From: an uncultured Bacteroidota bacterium
Lineage (GTDB): Bacteria; Bacteroidota; Bacteroidia; Chitinophagales; UBA8649
Length of the DNA: 48,571 nt
Assembly (NCBI GenBank): GCA_937139485.1
Contig: CAKZQD010000009.1
Location: forward strand, 1-48,571
Direction: 5' to 3'
Part shown: positions 37,558-46,217 of the stretch, in pieces
Layout: each line of letters begins with the position of its first letter
Numbering within the stretch: the stretch's first letter is position 1
Made by a program: the position numbers and the translations under genes
The notes under the pieces: generated by a model
The model's input: the letters and a program-made list of their open reading frames with translations, nothing else
Told to the model about the DNA's origin: nothing
The model's database searches: none

Positions 37558-38250
37558 TTAATCTCTTCTGCCTAATGCTAAAGAAATGTAGTATAGCAAA
37601 GTTGCAAGTGAAGACAATGCCGCTACTACATAAGTCATAGCTGCTGCTCCAAGAGCATCAGAAACACCTGCATGTTCTTGTGAAGTTGTTAAATTACTAT
37701 CGTTTAACCAAGCTTTTGCTCTATTTGTAGCATCAAATTCTACTGGAAGTGTCACAAAAGAAAAAAGTGTTGTTGTTGCAAACATTCCAATACCAATCCA
37801 TAATAATGCTGGGAAAGATGAAAACACAAAAAAACCAATTAAAATAACCCACTGCATATACTTTGATGAAATACTGATAATTGGAACTAATTTGCTTCGC
37901 ATACCTAAAAAAGCATAAGACTTTGCGTGTTGAATAGCATGCCCGCATTCGTGCGCTGCAACTGCTGCTGCCATTACACTTCTTCCAGAATACACTTCTG
38001 GACTTAGGTTTACGGTCTTGTCCATTGGGTTGTAATGGTCTGTAAGTCTTCCTTGTACAGAAAGTATATCTACATCTTGAACACCGCTTTCTCTAAGCAT
38101 TTTTTCTGCTACTTCTTTTCCAGACATTCCGCTTCTAAGTGGTATTTGGGTGTATTTCTCAAATTTTCTTTTCAAATTCCATTGTACCAGCCAGCTTACC
38201 AGCATAATACTACCAATCATTATCCAATATGGCATTCCAATTCCTAGCAT
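37558..38250 (-). CDS. YugP-type zinc metallopeptidase (Zn_peptidase_2)
   Basis: The 230-residue product has an N-terminal membrane helix (about 7-24), the zinc motif HECGHAIQH (100-108; HExxH plus another His) and two or three helices at about 120-145, 150-170 and 205-225. This is the layout of YugP/Zn_peptidase_2 membrane proteases of unknown substrate. It is near lemA and a holin-like membrane protein on the same strand. Confidence 0.88.
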   Translation of the reverse strand: MLGIGMPYWIMIGSIMLVSWLVQWNLKRKFEKYTQIPLRSGMSGKEVAEKMLRESGVQDVDILSVQGRLTDHYNPMDKTVNLSPEVYSGRSVMAAAVAAHECGHAIQHAKSYAFLGMRSKLVPIISISSKYMQWVILIGFFVFSSFPALLWIGIGMFATTTLFSFVTLPVEFDATNRAKAWLNDSNLTTSQEHAGVSDALGAAAMTYVVAALSSLATLLYYISLALGRRD

Positions 38251-38303
38251 AATTTATTTTTTAAGTACTATTTATTTATAAAAAATAGCATGTGTTTTTA
38301 ATT

Positions 38304-38870
38304 TTAGTTATTTCCAAATAGTGCTTTTGCATCTACATTCTTTTTTTCTACTTCAGCAATTTCAAAAAACATTCTTGGTTGCAATTTCATCATATTGGCA
38401 ACTATACTACTCGGAAACATTTCTATAGCATTATTTAGAGTAAGTACAGCACTATTATAGTACACTCTTGCACCAGAAATTTCTTCTTCTATATTTTCCC
38501 AAGAATCTTGAAGTTTCAAAAAGTTTTGATTTGCCTTAATATCTGGATAGTTTTCTACAGCTACCATTATACCGCCCATTGTAGAACTTATTTCATTATT
38601 TAAAGCTACTTTTTCGTCAGCAGATACATTAGGATTCATTGCTTTTGCTCTTAATTCGGTAACTTTTACCAACAAATCTTTTTCGTGTGTCATAAAAGCT
38701 TTAACAGTTTCTACCAAGTTAGGAATAAGGTCGTAACGTTTTTTTAGCATAATGTCCATTCCAGAAAATGCACTTTCTACATTGTTTTTCTTTACAATTA
38801 GTCCATTATACATAGATATAAATGCAAAAATAAGTACGATTACAACTCCAAGAATTATAAATAAAGGCAT
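38304..38870 (-). CDS. lemA: LemA family protein
   Basis: The 188-residue product has an N-terminal transmembrane helix (about 3-22) and a coiled, four-helix extracytoplasmic domain with VKKNNVESAFSGMDIMLKKR and YDLIPNLVETVKAFM, the LemA signature. LemA proteins occur beside membrane peptidases; function is unclear. It lies 53 bases upstream of the YugP-type peptidase. Confidence 0.92.
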   Translation of the reverse strand: MPLFIILGVVIVLIFAFISMYNGLIVKKNNVESAFSGMDIMLKKRYDLIPNLVETVKAFMTHEKDLLVKVTELRAKAMNPNVSADEKVALNNEISSTMGGIMVAVENYPDIKANQNFLKLQDSWENIEEEISGARVYYNSAVLTLNNAIEMFPSSIVANMMKLQPRMFFEIAEVEKKNVDAKALFGNN

Positions 38871-38919
38871 GTTTTTTGTTTTTGTGAATTAACGAAATTA
38901 AAGATTTTATTATTCAAAT

Positions 38920-39390
38920 TTAGTCTTTTTCAATAATAATAGTCTTTTTACCATTTTCTACTTTTATTCTATTACCAGAAACAGTGGTAGAACTATTGTC
39001 GCTGGCTATAAAACCTCTTCGAGAATTTACATTTACTGTTCTAGTTTCTTGATGTAGTAAAGTTTTGTGTAAAAAAGAATTTATCATCGACAATAATGCA
39101 CTAAACAATAATGCCCACCAGAAATTATCTACAGTAAAACCATCTAAAAACCAATCTGCAGCAAGAATTACAAAAGCATTAATTACCCACATAAACAAAC
39201 CTAAGCTTAAAATTGTTGCTGGTAAGGTAAGCAGCACCAATAAAGGCTTTAAAGTAGAATTTAAAATAGCGATAACTATGGCAACCAAAATAGCATAAAA
39301 ATAACTTTCTTCTATAGAAACACCTGGTAAAAGCCATGAAATAAAAAATACAGCCACAGCAGATAATAAGGTTTTAGCAATCCAATTCAT
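38920..39390 (-). CDS. Phage holin-like four-helix membrane protein (Phage_holin_4_2)
   Basis: The 156-residue product has four hydrophobic segments within residues 1-115, with ILNSTLKPLLVLLTLPATIL typical of the Phage_holin_4_2 family (conserved also in non-phage genomes), then a charged tail to EKD. In Bacteroidota this is a chromosomal gene, not a sign of prophage. Confidence 0.85.
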   Translation of the reverse strand: MNWIAKTLLSAVAVFFISWLLPGVSIEESYFYAILVAIVIAILNSTLKPLLVLLTLPATILSLGLFMWVINAFVILAADWFLDGFTVDNFWWALLFSALLSMINSFLHKTLLHQETRTVNVNSRRGFIASDNSSTTVSGNRIKVENGKKTIIIEKD

Positions 39391-39447
39391 TTTTATTTTT
39401 TTTTAATTAGTTTAATATCCTTATTACATCATAAACTATTCCAAGGA

Positions 39448-39476
39448 TTTGAAACTGCCAAAATTGCTTATATTTG
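39448..39476 (+). promoter_or_regulatory. Bacteroidota promoter of the DinB gene
   Basis: TTTG at 39448-39451 and TATATTTG at 39469-39476 are separated by 17 bases; the two match the -33/-7 consensus with slightly short spacing. The ATG follows 22 bases later. Confidence 0.65.
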
Positions 39477-39498
39477 TTCGAGTTAATTATCCTAAAAT

Positions 39499-39993
39499 AT
39501 GTCTAATACAAAAGTTCAAAGTCTCAAAGAAGTTATAGAATTTCAACATCAACTTATGGTTTGGTATGCAAGTCTTTTAAAAAATACCGACCCAAATAAA
39601 TGTTTCGAAATAGAAGGAAAAAAAATGAATAGTTTGTACTGGATTGTAGCGCATTTGGCTAATTCTGAAGATGGTTTACTTGCTAAGGCTTTAGGAAAAA
39701 AAGGCAATGAATTAAAATGGCTAAAAAAATATAAACTTGGTGCTAGCCAAGATATTCCAAACGAAGTTTCTTATGCAGAATTAGTTTCTATAGCAAAAAA
39801 AATACACGAAAACTGTATGAAAATATTAGACGAATTGACAGACGAAGATTTGAAAAAAGACAATTCGTTAGGTTTTACCTTTGCTGGCGACCAATCTATT
39901 CATGCTATAATTATGCATCATATTAGGCATGAAGGTGTGCATACTGGTCACTTGAGTATTTTATGTAAACTTAACGGTATAAAAACAGTATGA
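39499..39993 (+). CDS. DinB family protein
   Basis: The 164-residue product is a DinB-type four-helix bundle: YWIVAHLANSEDGLLAKALG supplies the first metal His and HHIRHEGVHTGHL the second and third. Members include thiol S-transferases and stress proteins; the biochemical role here is not known. Confidence 0.85.
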   Translation: MSNTKVQSLKEVIEFQHQLMVWYASLLKNTDPNKCFEIEGKKMNSLYWIVAHLANSEDGLLAKALGKKGNELKWLKKYKLGASQDIPNEVSYAELVSIAKKIHENCMKILDELTDEDLKKDNSLGFTFAGDQSIHAIIMHHIRHEGVHTGHLSILCKLNGIKTV

Positions 39994-40012
39994 TATGTTG
40001 AAGTGGAATTAT

Positions 40013-40197
40013 AGTCTTGTGTTTGTTTTTTAAATTTTGAATTTACTTCTGCTCATATTTTTGATTCCAAAGGAAGTTTAGTTTCTAACCAAACCAGCAA
40101 AGTTTTAAATGTCGTACAATTGGAAAAAGGGATATATTTTGTAATTTTAAATAATAAACACAATGAAAAGAAAAGTTTTCAATTCGAAAAACATTGA
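40013..40197 (+). pseudogene. Orphan type IX sorting-domain tail
   Basis: The frame from about 40013 to the TGA at 40195-40197 encodes AHIFDSKGSLVSNQ and LEKGIYFVILNNK, then KSFQFEKH. This is the last half of a type A C-terminal sorting domain (usual form xIYDxxGxLV...LxxGxYFVxI). No start codon, signal peptide or upstream body is present. It is a leftover of a lost cargo gene, now between dinB-like and CNNM genes. Confidence 0.6.
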
Positions 40198-40242
40198 TAT
40201 TTATTGTTGAAAAATGTTCTAATTTTACATTTTTAATTTAAT

Positions 40243-41508
40243 ATGGAAATTTACATTATACTCATAGCTGCGTTAGTTCTTTCTGGTTTATTTTCAGGAA
40301 TAGAAATAGCTTATGTTTCATCAAATAAATTTAAAATAGAACTTGGCAAAGAAAGTAACTCACTTTCTGATAGAATACTTTCTAAATTTGCCTTTAATGA
40401 CTCTGTTTTTATAACTTCTTTACTTATAGGAAACAATATTGTACTCGTTGTGTTTTCTTATTTTATATCCGAAGTTTTTGTAAGAGATTTTGGCATAGTT
40501 GAAGAAACTTTAAACTCTTTATTATTACAAACTGTTATAACTACGGTTGTTGTTTTAATTTTTGGGGAATTTTTACCTAAAACCTTATTTACCATAGCAC
40601 CAAATAAAATTTTGAAGTATTTTGCCATACCAATAAACCTTATTGCATATATTCCTTTTAAATATATTGCTATGTTTTTTGCTTTTATTTCTAGTAAAAC
40701 TATTGGTATTTTTACTCAAGTAGACGAAATAGACGAAAACCTAGACCAGTTTTCATCTACAGATTTAAAACACTATATAAAAGGCTTGGTAGATGAAGAA
40801 AATGAAGATGGAGATGATGATGAAATAAATTCTGAACTTTTTGAAAAAGCCTTAGAATTTAAAGAAATTCGAGTAAAAGAATGTATGGTGCCAAGAACAG
40901 AACTTAAAGCCGTAAACCAAGATATAAGCATTCCAGAATTAATTAAAGAATTTATAAATTTAAAGCATTCTAGGCTTTTAGTTTACAATGAAAGCATTGA
41001 TGATATAGTTGGTTACGTTCATCATTTCGATTTATTTAAAGAACCACAATCTGTAAAAGAAATAATGTTTGAAGTAGTTTCTGTACCAGACACTATGAAT
41101 GCGAGAGATTTGCTGACCTTGTTTACCAATGAAGACAAAAATATTGCTTATGTTTTTGATGAATATGGCGGAACAGCAGGAATAGTAACACTTGAAGACT
41201 TGATAGAAGAAATTTTTGGAGAAATAGAAGACGAGCACGATGACACAAATTACGAAGAAGAGCAAATTTCTGAAAACGAATTTATTTTCTCAGCCCGCTT
41301 AGAAGTAGACTATATTAATGAAAAATATGGTTTAGAAATACCAGAAGGTGAGTTTGAAACACTTGCAGGTTTTATTGTAGTACATAATGAAGATATTCCA
41401 AAAGCAGGTGAAGAGATAGTAATAGACAATTTTATTATTAAAATACTATTGGCAGAAAATAATAGAATTGAAAAAATAAAAATTAAAAAAGTAATTTTAG
41501 CTAACTAA
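40243..41508 (+). CDS. CNNM/CBS-domain membrane protein (hemolysin C/CorC family)
   Basis: The 421-residue product has the CNNM (DUF21) transmembrane domain (about 1-190, with SGLFSGIEIAYVSSNK and GEFLPKTLFTIAPNK), a CBS pair (about 205-325, with VKECMVPRTELKAVN and YGGTAGIVTLEDLIEEIFGE) and a CorC_HlyC domain at the end. Family members move or sense Mg2+/Co2+, and Bacteroidota GldE is a relative. It is probably a divalent cation exporter. Confidence 0.88.
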   Translation: MEIYIILIAALVLSGLFSGIEIAYVSSNKFKIELGKESNSLSDRILSKFAFNDSVFITSLLIGNNIVLVVFSYFISEVFVRDFGIVEETLNSLLLQTVITTVVVLIFGEFLPKTLFTIAPNKILKYFAIPINLIAYIPFKYIAMFFAFISSKTIGIFTQVDEIDENLDQFSSTDLKHYIKGLVDEENEDGDDDEINSELFEKALEFKEIRVKECMVPRTELKAVNQDISIPELIKEFINLKHSRLLVYNESIDDIVGYVHHFDLFKEPQSVKEIMFEVVSVPDTMNARDLLTLFTNEDKNIAYVFDEYGGTAGIVTLEDLIEEIFGEIEDEHDDTNYEEEQISENEFIFSARLEVDYINEKYGLEIPEGEFETLAGFIVVHNEDIPKAGEEIVIDNFIIKILLAENNRIEKIKIKKVILAN

Positions 41509-41512
41509 ATAT

Positions 41513-42307
41513 TTAGTTGTTTTTTGCATTGTCGCCTAGTAAATATACTTCTGGAAACTCAATTTTTGTCCCGTCGTTACCTGTTACTACAAATCTATAA
41601 TAAGAATCCAACTGGCGAGATTCTGGATATTTATCTAAAAATACTCTTTCGCCCTGAAGTATAGCTTCTTTATCATCACCATAGATAGTTTTTACTTTTC
41701 TAAATGTAGCTAATGGTTTTGCTGATTTTCTTTCTATACTAAACTCTCCTTTCAAGTTAGGATTATTTACAGAAATAGTTACTAGCACTTTTATATCTTC
41801 TCTTTTTACTTTAAATACAATGCCGTATTCTTCATAAGTAGGAAAAATCATTTCTTCTTCATTGTCAAATAAAGAAGATTCTTTTTGATGATCGCCAAAA
41901 GTAACAGCGTTTTCTGAAGATGAACGTGCTAAGAATATAGCAGGCAATGTTCTTAAAACACCTTCATTTGTAGAATATGTAAGTCTGTAGTAAGAATCTA
42001 ACTGGCGAGATTCAGGAAAGTTATCACTCAAGTAAAGTTTTCCTTTCTCTTTTAGAATTGCTAATTTTTTACCATCAATTGTTAAAGCAGTTCTATAGGT
42101 AGATAATGGTGCGGTAGATTTTCTTTCAATTGTTATTAAATTGGGCAATTCTGAGCCCTCAGACATTATAGTAACAAGCACTTTAGCACCCTTACGCATA
42201 ATAAACATTTCTACATCTATATTGTTTTGATAAGCAGTAGGATTTGCTATTAATAAACTAGGTGTAATTAAAGATACTAATAGTAAAAAAGTAATTATTC
42301 TTTTCAT
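41513..42307 (-). CDS. Secreted protein made of two internal repeats
   Basis: From the ATG at 42307 the product has 264 residues with a signal peptide (MKRIITFLLLV..., ending near LLIANP). Two copies of a beta module follow at about 34-127 and 165-257. Both contain IERKS, a TIxG turn, and the identical PESRQLDSYYR about 40 residues later, so one module was duplicated. It has no sorting domain or lipobox, so it is periplasmic or released. Family unknown; the modules resemble fibronectin/Ig-like folds. The nominal start at 42328 would precede the promoter box at 42326, so the inner start is preferred. Confidence 0.75.
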   Translation of the reverse strand: MKRIITFLLLVSLITPSLLIANPTAYQNNIDVEMFIMRKGAKVLVTIMSEGSELPNLITIERKSTAPLSTYRTALTIDGKKLAILKEKGKLYLSDNFPESRQLDSYYRLTYSTNEGVLRTLPAIFLARSSSENAVTFGDHQKESSLFDNEEEMIFPTYEEYGIVFKVKREDIKVLVTISVNNPNLKGEFSIERKSAKPLATFRKVKTIYGDDKEAILQGERVFLDKYPESRQLDSYYRFVVTGNDGTKIEFPEVYLLGDNAKNN

Positions 42308-42325
42308 GGTTGCTATTTTGGGCTG

Positions 42326-42333
42326 CAAAGGTA
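42326..42333 (-). promoter_or_regulatory. -7 box of the repeat-protein gene
   Basis: TACCTTTG on the minus strand fits TAnnTTTG and is 18 bases before the ATG at 42307. Confidence 0.55.
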
Positions 42334-42337
42334 AATA

Positions 42338-44095
42338 TTATTGACTTAAAAGAAATTGATTTTCGTAGAGTTCTTTAAAAATTCCGTTCATTTCCAATAA
42401 GTCTTCTCGTTTTCCATATTCAACTATTGTGCCATTATTTAATACCATAATTTTATCAGCGTTTTGAATAGTGCTTAGTCTGTGCGCAATAATTATAGAA
42501 GTTCGGTCTTCTACCATCTTATCTATTGCTTTCTGAATAATTTGCTCAGTTTCTGTATCTACAGAAGAAGTAGCTTCGTCTAGCACCAAAATAGTTGGTT
42601 CTTGTACCAATGCTCGCACAAAAGAAATTAATTGTCTTTGCCCCAGAGAGAGCGTTGCGCCCCTTTCCATAACTTCATATTTGTAAGCATTTGGAAGGCT
42701 TTCTATAAACTCATTTGCACCAATTAATTCTGCTGTTTTTTTTATTTTTTCACTAGAAATAGCTTTATCTAAGAGTCTAATATTATCTTCTATGGTTCCA
42801 GAAAACAAAAATACATCTTGTAAAACGGTACAAATTTGTTTTCTCAAAAACTCAATATCATAATCGTCTATATTAATATCATCTAGCAATATTTCACCTT
42901 TGTTTATATTGTAAAGCCTAGAAAGAATATTTATAATAGTACTCTTGCCAGAACCAGTAGAACCAACAATAGCAAGCGTTTCTCCTTCTTTTATTTCAAA
43001 ACTAATGTCGTGAAGCACTTGTTTTTCTTCGGTATAACTAAAAGATACGTTTTTAAATTCTATTTTTCCTTTAATGTCAAGGTCTTTTACAGAACCTTCG
43101 TTTTTCATGGCATTTGGTTCATCTATCAATTTGAAAACACGTTCTGCCGCAACCAATCCCATTTGTAAAGTATTAAACCTTTCAGCCAAAAAACGTATTG
43201 GTCTAAAAAGCATATTTATCCATAAAATGAAAGAAATAATGAGACCTTCTGTAACGCCCGGAGTTTCTTTTAAAATAAAACTTGCGCCCATCCAAACCAT
43301 AAAACCTATGGCAATAGATAGCAATATTTCAACAGCAGGAAAAAACAAAGAATAATACCAAATTGTGTTTACATTAGCATCGGTATGTTCTTGGTTAATT
43401 TTGGTATATTTTTCAAATTCTTGCTTTTCTACCCCAAAAATTTGTACTATTTTCATACCAGTAATATGTTCTTGTAAGAAGGCATTTAATTCTGAAACCT
43501 TTGTTCTTACTACTTGAAAGGTCCCTTTTACTTTTTCTTTAAAAATATAACTTACATAAAGTAAAAGCGGTAAAGTAGAAATACTTACCAAAGCCAACAA
43601 TGGACTTTTCCAAAACATAAAAAACAATAAGAAAAAAATGGTAGAAACATCTGCAATAATCTGAATAAAACCTTGTGTAAAAATACTGTTTATAGTCTCT
43701 ATATCGTTTACTGTTCTTGTAGTAGAAGTTCCTATTGGTGTTTTATCAAAATAAGATAATTTCAGCTTTATAATATGCGAAAAAACTTTTACACGTAAAT
43801 CTTTAACTACAGCTTGACCAAGCGTTCTAGAAATATAAATAAACAAATACCTAAAAATCGATTCTAAAATAATAACAGCCACAATTACTAAAGACATTAA
43901 AACCAAGCCATTATAATCATATTTTTGAATAGCATCATCAATAGCTTGTTGAACTAACACTGGTCTAAAAGGCCCAAGAATAGCCAAAGCTATTGAAAAG
44001 AATAAAGAACTGTACAACAACCATTTATGTGGTTTTGCAAGCTTTAAAACACGTTTTAAAATCTCGAAATCTATATTTTTTTTCTTCTTTGTCAT
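42338..44095 (-). CDS. ABC exporter, fused permease and ATPase
   Basis: The 585-residue product has six membrane helices (about 25-320) and a C-terminal ATPase with Walker A GSTGSGKST, signature LSLGQRQ, Walker B ILVLDEATS and the H-loop IIAHRLS. It is a MsbA/MdlB-type half-transporter that forms a dimer and exports lipids, drugs or peptides. It lies nine bases after truA and may be in its operon. Confidence 0.92.
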   Translation of the reverse strand: MTKKKKNIDFEILKRVLKLAKPHKWLLYSSLFFSIALAILGPFRPVLVQQAIDDAIQKYDYNGLVLMSLVIVAVIILESIFRYLFIYISRTLGQAVVKDLRVKVFSHIIKLKLSYFDKTPIGTSTTRTVNDIETINSIFTQGFIQIIADVSTIFFLLFFMFWKSPLLALVSISTLPLLLYVSYIFKEKVKGTFQVVRTKVSELNAFLQEHITGMKIVQIFGVEKQEFEKYTKINQEHTDANVNTIWYYSLFFPAVEILLSIAIGFMVWMGASFILKETPGVTEGLIISFILWINMLFRPIRFLAERFNTLQMGLVAAERVFKLIDEPNAMKNEGSVKDLDIKGKIEFKNVSFSYTEEKQVLHDISFEIKEGETLAIVGSTGSGKSTIINILSRLYNINKGEILLDDINIDDYDIEFLRKQICTVLQDVFLFSGTIEDNIRLLDKAISSEKIKKTAELIGANEFIESLPNAYKYEVMERGATLSLGQRQLISFVRALVQEPTILVLDEATSSVDTETEQIIQKAIDKMVEDRTSIIIAHRLSTIQNADKIMVLNNGTIVEYGKREDLLEMNGIFKELYENQFLLSQ

Positions 44096-44103
44096 CTAAT
44101 CGC

Positions 44104-44847
44104 TCAAATATACGGATACTTTATAGAGTGTAAGAATAAACCATGTGACGGGACGGTATCATTTCTTTTTAAAAGCGTATTGTTTTGCATAGCTTCTTCA
44201 AGTTCCTTTACGCTAAGTTTTCCTTGTCCTATGTTTAGCAATGTACCTAGCATACGTCTTATTTGATTATGCAAATATCTGTTTGCGGTTACTTCAAATA
44301 CCGCTTTGGTTTTTGTTTCGTTTACTGTAAAAATAGCTTTACTTACCATAGAATGATAATTGTTTAAGGTATCATTCTTTTTACTTAAAGGTTCATAATT
44401 CTTTTCTTGAACAAAAATTTTACACGCTTCCTCAATCGCTTCGAAGTTTAAGTTTTTCAATTTTGTAGCTAAGCTAAATTGTCTATTAAAAATATCTTTT
44501 CCGTGATGCAAATAGTAAGTATAACTTCTTTCTGTAGCATCAAAGCGAGAATGTGCTTCATTGCTAACTTTATGAATTGCCAAAAGTGAAATATCTTCAG
44601 GAAACATTAATCGCAAACTATTTTCAAGCTTTTCTCTATGAAAAGGCGCATCAAAATGTGTAAAATATTGCTTGGCATGAACGCCTGTATCTGTTCTGCC
44701 ACAACCAACTATTTTTATTTCTTGGTTGTAAAATTGCGATAATACTTTTTGTATGGCTTCTTGTACAGAAATTTGCTTTGGCTGTATTTGCCAACCAAAA
44801 TAATTGCTTCCATCATAAGCTATTTCTAGAAAATATCGTTGTTTCAT
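44104..44847 (-). CDS. truA: tRNA pseudouridine synthase A
   Basis: The 247-residue product has AYDGSNYFGWQIQP at 10-23 and the catalytic Asp53 in GCGRTDTGVHAKQY, followed by the YLHHGKDIFNRQFS and NQIRRMLGTLLNIGQG motifs. TruA makes pseudouridine at positions 38-40 of many tRNAs. Confidence 0.95.
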   Translation of the reverse strand: MKQRYFLEIAYDGSNYFGWQIQPKQISVQEAIQKVLSQFYNQEIKIVGCGRTDTGVHAKQYFTHFDAPFHREKLENSLRLMFPEDISLLAIHKVSNEAHSRFDATERSYTYYLHHGKDIFNRQFSLATKLKNLNFEAIEEACKIFVQEKNYEPLSKKNDTLNNYHSMVSKAIFTVNETKTKAVFEVTANRYLHNQIRRMLGTLLNIGQGKLSVKELEEAMQNNTLLKRNDTVPSHGLFLHSIKYPYI

Positions 44848-44855
44848 CGCTAGTG

Positions 44856-44863
44856 CAAAGTTA
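44856..44863 (-). promoter_or_regulatory. -7 box of truA
   Basis: TAACTTTG on the minus strand matches TAnnTTTG, eight bases before the ATG of truA. It directly follows the duplicated NUDIX tail. Confidence 0.55.
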
Positions 44864-44864
44864 A

Positions 44865-44923
44865 CTAATCATCTTCTCTTATACTGATGTATTTTGCTAA
44901 TGAATGATTCTTTTCTAAATAAG
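44865..44923 (-). pseudogene. Duplicated 3' end of the NUDIX gene
   Basis: On the minus strand the frame reads KNHSLAKYISIREDD and stops; the intact NUDIX gene at 47126 ends KNHSLVKYISLREEGF. The 51 bases 44873-44923 match 47137-47187 at 46 positions in the same orientation. Nothing of the NUDIX body is present here. Confidence 0.8.
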
Positions 44924-45143
44924 GGTAATTTTATTTAAGTAATGAAAACTACAAAGTTTTTCAATTTTATAAAAATAAAAAACGCTACAAACTAAATTAA
45001 CTGTTAAATTTTTTGGTTTTTACGATATATATATATATATATGCATCCAAATAAAATTGGAATACTAGTAACCCAGTTTAATTTTTGGGAAATAAATCTT
45101 TACTAACCCTATTTAAAATGTGTAAAGTGTAAAATTTAATACA
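44924..45143. other. Leader of the surface module with an (AT)9 tract
   Basis: No gene was found. The region holds the dinucleotide run at 45025-45042 (nine AT units), a poly-T patch before it and the start of the lipoprotein gene at its end. No TAnnTTTG box could be placed with confidence. Confidence 0.5.
45025..45042. repeat. (AT)9 microsatellite
   Basis: Eighteen bases of pure AT repeat, 101 bases before the lipoprotein start. Dinucleotide runs of this length in bacteria can change length by slippage and alter nearby promoter spacing. Confidence 0.85.
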
Positions 45144-46214
45144 ATGAAAACAATAAATTTTAAAGTATTGCTAGTTTTATTTATTCTAGCTACTGTTGGT
45201 TGTTCAAAAGAACTTAGCAATGAAAGCATAGATGAAACGGCTTCAGATGTGAACTTAGAAGCTACACATGTCCCTAATAGCAAAATGGATTATGGAAGTT
45301 TTGAAGTAAAAAATGGAATTATTTATTTTGAAGACACTAAAGACCTAGTTAACACATTAAAAGCTTTAGCTAACAATGTTGAGTTTGATATTATAAATTA
45401 TCAAAACAAAATTGATAAAAATTTAAGTGAAGAAGAAGTTTTAGCTTTTTTGGATGTTGAAAAATGGGATGAAAATCAAACATTTATAGATTTTGAAAAT
45501 GAACATAATTTTCAATCATTACGACCTATTTATGAAGAAAAGCTAACACTTTGGGGCGAAGCTGGTTTAATTGAATCTGATGTAAACAACCCTGCAAACT
45601 GTTTGCCTTTTGAATCTTTACCTGTATTAACAGTATTAAACCAAGATGCAATATTAGGCGTAGGCAACAAGTTATATAAATTTCTAAACAATGGTGTTAT
45701 TTATGAAATAGTAGATGGAAACATAAACACTGCTGCACAAATAAATGAAAACCACAACGATGGCTCTTTTTCGCAAACAAATGTAAAAGTTTTAAATCTT
45801 GATATTTTAGATGCCAACAAAACGAATGCTTATTGCTACGATAGGGGCAATAAAAATAAAGACTATTATACAGTATCTAATCAAAAAGCTAATGACAGAA
45901 TTAAAATGGTTAACGCAGGAAGTTTATTTTCATTTGTGGAAGCTAAAGTGATTAATTGGAAAAAAGTTGGCTCAAGATATAAAAAATTTAAACGAAATAC
46001 TCGTACTGGGGTTTGGAACACTAATGTCAATTTTTGTGGCGCTCATGGTAAAGTAGCAACAAACACAAATTCTATGAAATATGTTAAAGTAAGGACATAT
46101 ACAGACTTCACAAGCCCAGGGCAGTCAGCTTTAAAAGCTGGAACAGGCTATTTGTACACAAATAGTTTAGTATATTCAAGTTATTACCATAGTTTTTTTA
46201 CACTTTTAAGGTAA
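45144..46214 (+). CDS. Hypothetical lipoprotein of the surface module
   Basis: The 356-residue product has a lipobox TVGC (Cys20) followed by SKELSNES, so it is exported and lipid-anchored. The mature part has an acidic helical section (about 60-140) and a later section with GTGYLYTNSLVYSSYYHSFF at the end, rich in Tyr and Asn, plus three Cys (including NFCGAHG) that could form a disulfide. No family is recognised. It is four bases upstream of the outer-membrane barrel gene and forms a pair with it. Confidence 0.65.
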   Translation: MKTINFKVLLVLFILATVGCSKELSNESIDETASDVNLEATHVPNSKMDYGSFEVKNGIIYFEDTKDLVNTLKALANNVEFDIINYQNKIDKNLSEEEVLAFLDVEKWDENQTFIDFENEHNFQSLRPIYEEKLTLWGEAGLIESDVNNPANCLPFESLPVLTVLNQDAILGVGNKLYKFLNNGVIYEIVDGNINTAAQINENHNDGSFSQTNVKVLNLDILDANKTNAYCYDRGNKNKDYYTVSNQKANDRIKMVNAGSLFSFVEAKVINWKKVGSRYKKFKRNTRTGVWNTNVNFCGAHGKVATNTNSMKYVKVRTYTDFTSPGQSALKAGTGYLYTNSLVYSSYYHSFFTLLR

Positions 46215-46217
46215 ACA

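Noticed and set aside
38920-39390. Prophage remnant suggested by a holin-like protein
   Set aside because: The Phage_holin_4_2 family is common in ordinary bacterial chromosomes; no capsid, tail, integrase or lysis genes are near.
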